This document shows, piece after piece, positions 59,567-64,000 of a stretch of 64,000 nt of DNA (the stretch's first letter is position 1; every line of letters begins with the position of its first letter). The notes beneath the pieces are model-generated. The model ran no database searches. It was not told the DNA's origin and worked only from the letters and a program-made list of their open reading frames with translations. Source of the DNA: Rhodococcus triatomae. GTDB lineage: Bacteria > Actinomycetota > Actinomycetes > Mycobacteriales > Mycobacteriaceae. A program made the position numbers and the translations under genes. The stretch is from contig NZ_CP048814.1 of the NCBI RefSeq assembly GCF_014217785.1, positions 1,488,001-1,552,000 of the forward strand, read 5' to 3'.

Positions 59567-61441
59567 TCACGACGCCGGGAAGGGACGCACCTCCCGGCGC
59601 AGGCCTGATGCCCGCAGCACCTGACGGCGGACACCGGCCCGCACCGATTCCTCGGTGCCGATGATGCGCACGTGCCTGCGCGCCCGGGTGATCGCGGTGT
59701 AGAGCAGTTCCCGGGTGAGGAGCGACGCACCCTCCTCCGGCAGGACCACGGACACCGTGTCGTACTGGCTGCCCTGACTTCGGTGGATGGTCATGGCGTA
59801 GACGGTCTGCACCTCGGACAGCTGGCTCGGGTGCAACAGCAGCGCATCGTCGCCCCGCGGGAACGCGGCCGCGAGCGACCCGTCGGGGCGGGCCACGATC
59901 ACACCCGCATCGCCGTTGTAGACCCGCAGTTCGTGGTCGTTGGCTGTCACCAGCAGGGGTTGGCCCGGATACCAACTGTCCGGATCGAGACGGCGTCCCT
60001 GCGCCTGCGCGACCCATTCCTGCGCCTGCAGGGCCCAGCGCTGCACACCGAACGGGCCCTCCCGGTGCGCGCACAACAGCCGGTGCGCCTCGAGACCGGA
60101 GAGGGCCGCGAGCGCGTCGCCTGCATCGGCAGCCGCGGTCACCGCCACCGACGCGTCCACCACGTCGCTGTGCAACTCCGCGAGATCTTCCGGCGCGCAC
60201 AGGGATACGGTCGGGTCGTCCGCGCGCAGCAATGCCATCACGTCGTCGTCGCGGCCGTCCCGCACCGCGACGGCCAAGCGGGCGATGGCGCCCCCGAACC
60301 TGCGGCCCCGGCTGAGCCGGACGACACCACCGCGCAGCCGCTGGAGCTCGGAGCGGCCCAGTGCCGCCTCGTCGGGGTCGGACGTCGCCTCGAGATCGGC
60401 GCCGACGACTCGACGCAGCACCGCGTCGTCGCCACCGCGGACCGGCCTGGCCACCAGATCCGCCAGCACGGCGCCTGCGTCCACGGAGGTCAATTGATCC
60501 GGGTCGCCGACGAGGATCAACCGGGCGTCCGGACGCATCGCCTCGAGCAGCCTGCACATCATCGTCAACGACACCATCGACGTCTCGTCGACCACGACGA
60601 CGTCGAAGGGCAACCTGTTGGCCGGGTTGTACCGGAACCGGGTGCCGCCACGCTGCCACCCGAGCAGACGGTGCAGGGTCATCGCCTTCATGCCGTCCGG
60701 GAGTCCCAGCGCCGGGGCCTGGTCGTCGACGGCTTCCTGCAGGCGCGCGGCGGCCTTGCCGGTGGGTGCGGCCAGTCCGATCCGCGGTGGCCTGTCGAAC
60801 TGCGCGGATACCAGCGCCAGGACCCGCGCGACGGTGTGGGTCTTGCCGGTTCCCGGCCCGCCGGCAACCACCGTCGTCCACCGCGAGACGGCGAGCGCGG
60901 CCGCGATCCGCTGACGATCCGGTGCCTGCGACGGCCCGCCTCCCGGCGCACGGAAGTACTCGTCGAGTCCGCGGGCCAGCAGGTCGACGTCGAGCGAGGG
61001 GGCGTCCTGCGCACGCGTGTCGAGGACTCGGCGGATGGTCTGTTCCTGGACGAAATACCGGTCGAGGTAGAGCAGTTCACCCTCGTCGGTGTCCACCATG
61101 CGCAACGGCCGTAGCGGTCCGGTCCCGCCGCCGAGCACCAGCGGGCTGACGCGCAGCGCCGCGACGACCTCGTCGGCATCGGGCCAGGGCAGCGCCGCGA
61201 GTTCCTCCTCGGTGGCCTCCTCGACGGTGACCTCGCGCATGCGCCGCACATCCAGGCAGACGGATCCGGAGCGCACCGCCCGCACCGCGAGTGCGGCCGC
61301 GAACGTGACGTGTTCGGCGGTCTCGCCGCCGAGCTTGCGCAGCCGCTCGGCCACGTGCACGTCCGCGGCCGACAGCACCCCGGCGTCGTTGAACACTCGG
61401 AGCAGGCCGGTGCCGCGCTGCGCGATCAGTGGTTCGGTCAC
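59567..61441 (-). CDS. recD: Exodeoxyribonuclease V alpha subunit RecD
   Basis: The GTG at 61441 overlaps the recB stop (GTGA) and gives 624 residues. It is a superfamily 1B helicase: N-terminal RecD domain (ERLRKLGGETAEHVTFAAALAVRAVRSG), Walker A VVAGGPGTGKTHTVAR near residue 192, Walker B VVVDETSMVSL, LVGDPDQLTSVDAG, and the C-terminal UvrD_C_2 signature YAMTIHRSQGSQYD with LLYTAITRAR. In RecBCD it is the fast 5'-3' motor for double-strand break repair. recB lies immediately upstream; recC is presumably beyond the window. Confidence 0.95.
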   Translation of the reverse strand: MTEPLIAQRGTGLLRVFNDAGVLSAADVHVAERLRKLGGETAEHVTFAAALAVRAVRSGSVCLDVRRMREVTVEEATEEELAALPWPDADEVVAALRVSPLVLGGGTGPLRPLRMVDTDEGELLYLDRYFVQEQTIRRVLDTRAQDAPSLDVDLLARGLDEYFRAPGGGPSQAPDRQRIAAALAVSRWTTVVAGGPGTGKTHTVARVLALVSAQFDRPPRIGLAAPTGKAAARLQEAVDDQAPALGLPDGMKAMTLHRLLGWQRGGTRFRYNPANRLPFDVVVVDETSMVSLTMMCRLLEAMRPDARLILVGDPDQLTSVDAGAVLADLVARPVRGGDDAVLRRVVGADLEATSDPDEAALGRSELQRLRGGVVRLSRGRRFGGAIARLAVAVRDGRDDDVMALLRADDPTVSLCAPEDLAELHSDVVDASVAVTAAADAGDALAALSGLEAHRLLCAHREGPFGVQRWALQAQEWVAQAQGRRLDPDSWYPGQPLLVTANDHELRVYNGDAGVIVARPDGSLAAAFPRGDDALLLHPSQLSEVQTVYAMTIHRSQGSQYDTVSVVLPEEGASLLTRELLYTAITRARRHVRIIGTEESVRAGVRRQVLRASGLRREVRPFPAS

Positions 61442-64000
61442 GACACCCCCTTGCCGGCGAGCAACTCGGACAGCTCCGTCACCAGCGCCGCGGGCGGGCA
61501 CCAGTCGAACACCCCGCACCCGGCGGGGGTGTCCGGGCCGACCATGCCTCGGACGAAGAGGTAGCACACTCCTCCGAGGTGCCGGTCCGGGTCGTACTCG
61601 GGTTGACGCCACCTCAGGTAGCGATGCAACGCCGCCGCGTACAGCAGGGCCTGCAGTGGATAGTGGGACTGCATCATCGCCTGCGCCATGCGTTCCCGGG
61701 TGTAGTGCGCCGTGGTCAGATCGCCGGTGCCGAGCCGGTTCGTCTTGTAGTCGACGACGACGTAGCGCGGTCCGTCCGCACGGATCACGGCGTCGATGCT
61801 GCCGGTGAGGAAGCCGCGCAGCGGCGGTGCCTCGACCGTCTCGAGCAGCGCCGGATAGTCCCGCAGCGGGTCGTCCACGCTCAGATGCCTGCGCATCGAC
61901 GCCGCGATGTCCGCGAGGGTGACCGCGTCAGGGACCGGAGTGTCGCCACCGGACAGCGGGATCTCGAACTCGAGCTCGGGCAGCAGGTCCCGGGGCGCGA
62001 CGTCGGCCAGGGTCGTCTCACCCATCGGCGTGTGCATGACGGTGTGCAGCGCACCGGCGAGTGCGTCCGGATCGAGGTCCGCCAGCTGCGCGGCCACCGC
62101 ATCCCGGCACGCCCGCACGAGTTCACCCCGCAGATCCCCGGTGCCGGTGTCGACGTGTTCGAGCACCTCGTGCACGAGGGTGCCGAACTCGGTACCGCCG
62201 GGAAAGTCGTTCATCGGCGAGAGCAGCCCCGCCTCGGGCTCGGGGACGAGCGCCGCCGACACCGAGTCCTCCGGCTCGTCGGTGATCCCCGGATCCTCGC
62301 TCTCGCTCCCCGTGGTCGCCACCGCCTGCTCGTGCGCCGAACTCGTGAGCGCCGAATACGACGTCCGTCGCCACACGAGATCGAGAGTGCGGGCGAACGT
62401 GGCGACGGCCAGATCCGTGACCGGTGTCCCGCCACGGGTGTACCGCTGCACCCGCGCCGCCGACGCCGGCTCGACCGAGATGACCGCCGCCGCCTGTGCG
62501 GGCCACGCTTCGAGCCGGTGCACCGCGTGCGCGTCCTCCGGGACCTTGGCCACCTCGACGGGTTCCGCGACCCCCGGCTCCCGGCCGAAGATCAACCGGT
62601 GCAACGGTGCCCGGGAGGTCGATGCCGCGGGCGCCCACCACGCCACGAGCCGGCTCCGGGCACGAGTGGCCGCGACGTACAACAGTCGCAGCTCCTCCCC
62701 TGATTCCTCGGCATCCGCCCGGCGGCCACGGTCGCGGTATCCGGGACCGTCCCGGCCGCCGACGTCGAGGATGCGGCGGCCCTCGTCGTCGTGCAGCAGC
62801 CGAGTGGCCGGGTAGGGATTCTTCGCGGCATCCCAGGCGAACGGCAGGTAGACGATGGGGAATTCGAGCCCCTTGCTCGCGTGCACGGTGGCGATCTGCA
62901 CCGCGTCCGCGTCGCTGTCCAGACGCCGGCTGCGGTCGGCGCCGCCGCCCGCGATGGGGTCCTCGATACGCTCGGTGAGCCAGCGGGTCAGCTCCGCCAG
63001 GCCCATCGACTCCTCCGCCGCCGCCCGGCCGAAGAGCTGCGCGAGATGCCGGATGTCGGTGAGTGCCCGCTCGCCGGACGTCACCGACAGCAGCCGCTGC
63101 TCCAATCCTGTTTCGGCGGAGATCCTCTCGTACACCGCGGCGAAGCCGGTGCGGTGGAAGATCGCGGACAGCTCGCGGAGCCAGCCTGCCATCCGGCCGA
63201 CGGCATCCTCTGCCTCGGAATCGAGCCGTTCCGGCGACCAGCCCAGGACCGGGGTGAGTGCGGCCAGCCGCACCCGGTCCCCACGGTGCGGTTGTTCCAG
63301 CGCCTGCAGCACCCACAGCCAGTGCGTCGCGCTCTCGGTGGCGAACACGCTGGCGCCTCCGGCCAGGACCGAGGGGACGCCGACCTCGTCCAATGCCTCA
63401 CGGACCAGGTCGATCTGGGCCCGCGTGCGTACCAGGATCGCAACGTCGCCCGGCGCCACCGGCCGCGGGCCCGCCGGACCACCGGTGAGCGACGCCCGCC
63501 CGTCGAGAAGTCCGACGACGTCGGCCGCCAGATCTTCCGCGACCCGGCGGCGCACCGCGCCGACCGCGGGGAAACCCGTCTTCCCCAGGGGGCCGAGGCC
63601 GGTGCGGGTGAGGTAGCGCAGCCGCAGTGGCGCGTCCGGCTCGCCGGCTGCCGGATTCAGCCTCCGCTCGGAGTGGTTGGCTTCCACCGGCCGCACCGTG
63701 ATGTCCGGATGCCCGAGCGCTGCGCCTCCGTACAGGTGCTCGAGTGCCTCGATCAGAGGGGCGTCGCTGCGCCAGTTCATCGCGAGGTCCTCGTGCCTGT
63801 CGGCGTGCCGGACCGCATCGAGATAGCTGAGTACCTCGGCGCCGCGGAAGGCATAGATGGCCTGCTTCGGATCACCGACGAGTACGAGGGTGCGGGCACC
63901 GTGGAAGGCACGCCGGATGATGTCCCACTGCAGTGGGTCGGTGTCCTGGAACTCGTCGACGAGCACGATCCGGTAGTGATCGCGCACCCGGCGACAGGCG
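61438..64000 (-). CDS. recB: Exodeoxyribonuclease V beta subunit RecB (3' part)
   Basis: The gene runs off the right edge; 854 C-terminal codons are present. The first visible residues include the helicase Walker B VLVDEFQDTDPLQW, followed by LVGDPKQAIYAFRGAE and the SF1 motifs VATVHASKGLEFPIVYLPF and LLYVAATRAR. The C-terminal nuclease domain has HEVLEHV and IRADGPRYVVVDYKTNRLG, the D-(x)n-D-Y-K active site of RecB nucleases. Thus it is full-activity RecB rather than a nuclease-dead form. The ATG-like codon at 63987 is internal (GTG within the frame), not the start. Confidence 0.94.
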   Translation of the reverse strand, partial: ACRRVRDHYRIVLVDEFQDTDPLQWDIIRRAFHGARTLVLVGDPKQAIYAFRGAEVLSYLDAVRHADRHEDLAMNWRSDAPLIEALEHLYGGAALGHPDITVRPVEANHSERRLNPAAGEPDAPLRLRYLTRTGLGPLGKTGFPAVGAVRRRVAEDLAADVVGLLDGRASLTGGPAGPRPVAPGDVAILVRTRAQIDLVREALDEVGVPSVLAGGASVFATESATHWLWVLQALEQPHRGDRVRLAALTPVLGWSPERLDSEAEDAVGRMAGWLRELSAIFHRTGFAAVYERISAETGLEQRLLSVTSGERALTDIRHLAQLFGRAAAEESMGLAELTRWLTERIEDPIAGGGADRSRRLDSDADAVQIATVHASKGLEFPIVYLPFAWDAAKNPYPATRLLHDDEGRRILDVGGRDGPGYRDRGRRADAEESGEELRLLYVAATRARSRLVAWWAPAASTSRAPLHRLIFGREPGVAEPVEVAKVPEDAHAVHRLEAWPAQAAAVISVEPASAARVQRYTRGGTPVTDLAVATFARTLDLVWRRTSYSALTSSAHEQAVATTGSESEDPGITDEPEDSVSAALVPEPEAGLLSPMNDFPGGTEFGTLVHEVLEHVDTGTGDLRGELVRACRDAVAAQLADLDPDALAGALHTVMHTPMGETTLADVAPRDLLPELEFEIPLSGGDTPVPDAVTLADIAASMRRHLSVDDPLRDYPALLETVEAPPLRGFLTGSIDAVIRADGPRYVVVDYKTNRLGTGDLTTAHYTRERMAQAMMQSHYPLQALLYAAALHRYLRWRQPEYDPDRHLGGVCYLFVRGMVGPDTPAGCGVFDWCPPAALVTELSELLAGKGVS

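Overview
The window is high-GC (near two thirds G+C) DNA from an actinobacterium of the order Mycobacteriales, most likely a Rhodococcus. The evidence is the steroid-degradation genes, F420-dependent enzymes, a mycofactocin-type SDR and operators matching those of the steroid regulators KstR and KstR2. Genes are closely packed, and many stops and starts overlap by four bases (ATGA or GTGA).

The backbone is a cholesterol/steroid gene array. Positions 808-3926 hold cyp125, fadA5 and a Ddn-like F420 enzyme around a divergent promoter with a KstR operator. Positions 28442-33843 hold two SDR genes, echA20 and ipdABC. Positions 41674-51188 hold fadA6, kstR2, ipdF, fadE30, fadD3, a crotonase and fadE31-32-33. 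Gene order resembles Mycobacterium tuberculosis Rv3545c-Rv3564, but two insertions break it. CYP125 and FadA5 act on the side chain. The KstR2 genes take the HIP remnant (rings C and D) to central metabolites. Three KstR2-type boxes (30234, 43490, 45562) mark their promoters.

Insertion 1 (5747-27529) is the most striking part. It has 22 tightly spaced minus-strand genes read from a promoter near 25.5 kb, plus marR and xdhC. In transcription order they are: an ABC importer (binding lipoprotein, two permeases, ATPase), a three-subunit molybdenum hydroxylase, an aspartate-dehydrogenase-like enzyme, an aldehyde dehydrogenase, RidA, a cupin, an oxygenase reductase, an extradiol-type dioxygenase, a hydrolase, two SDRs, a ThDP enzyme, a degenerate hydrolase, a small HTH protein, a Rieske oxygenase, an unknown protein and a second RidA. 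Together they look like import and complete breakdown of a nitrogen-containing aromatic or N-heteroaromatic compound. The substrate cannot be named from sequence.

Insertion 2 (33953-41494) holds a TetR gene divergent from a partly decayed operon (frameshifted VOC gene, mycofactocin-type SDR, DegT-family protein with His in place of the PLP lysine, internally deleted luciferase-like gene). It continues with a DUF2277 protein, a BASS transporter, a stand-alone CYP102-like P450 and a second TetR.

The right flank (51299-64000) holds an ECF42 sigma/DGPF pair, an imine-reductase-like gene divergent from a large SARP regulator with three 11-bp-phased CTGACGG repeats between them, a low-GC PH-domain gene remnant, a HAD phosphatase, an aldo/keto reductase, recD and the 3' part of recB. 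A dispersed palindromic repeat of about 52 bp occurs four times (33.9, 41.5, 51.2 and 53.0 kb), always at gene ends.
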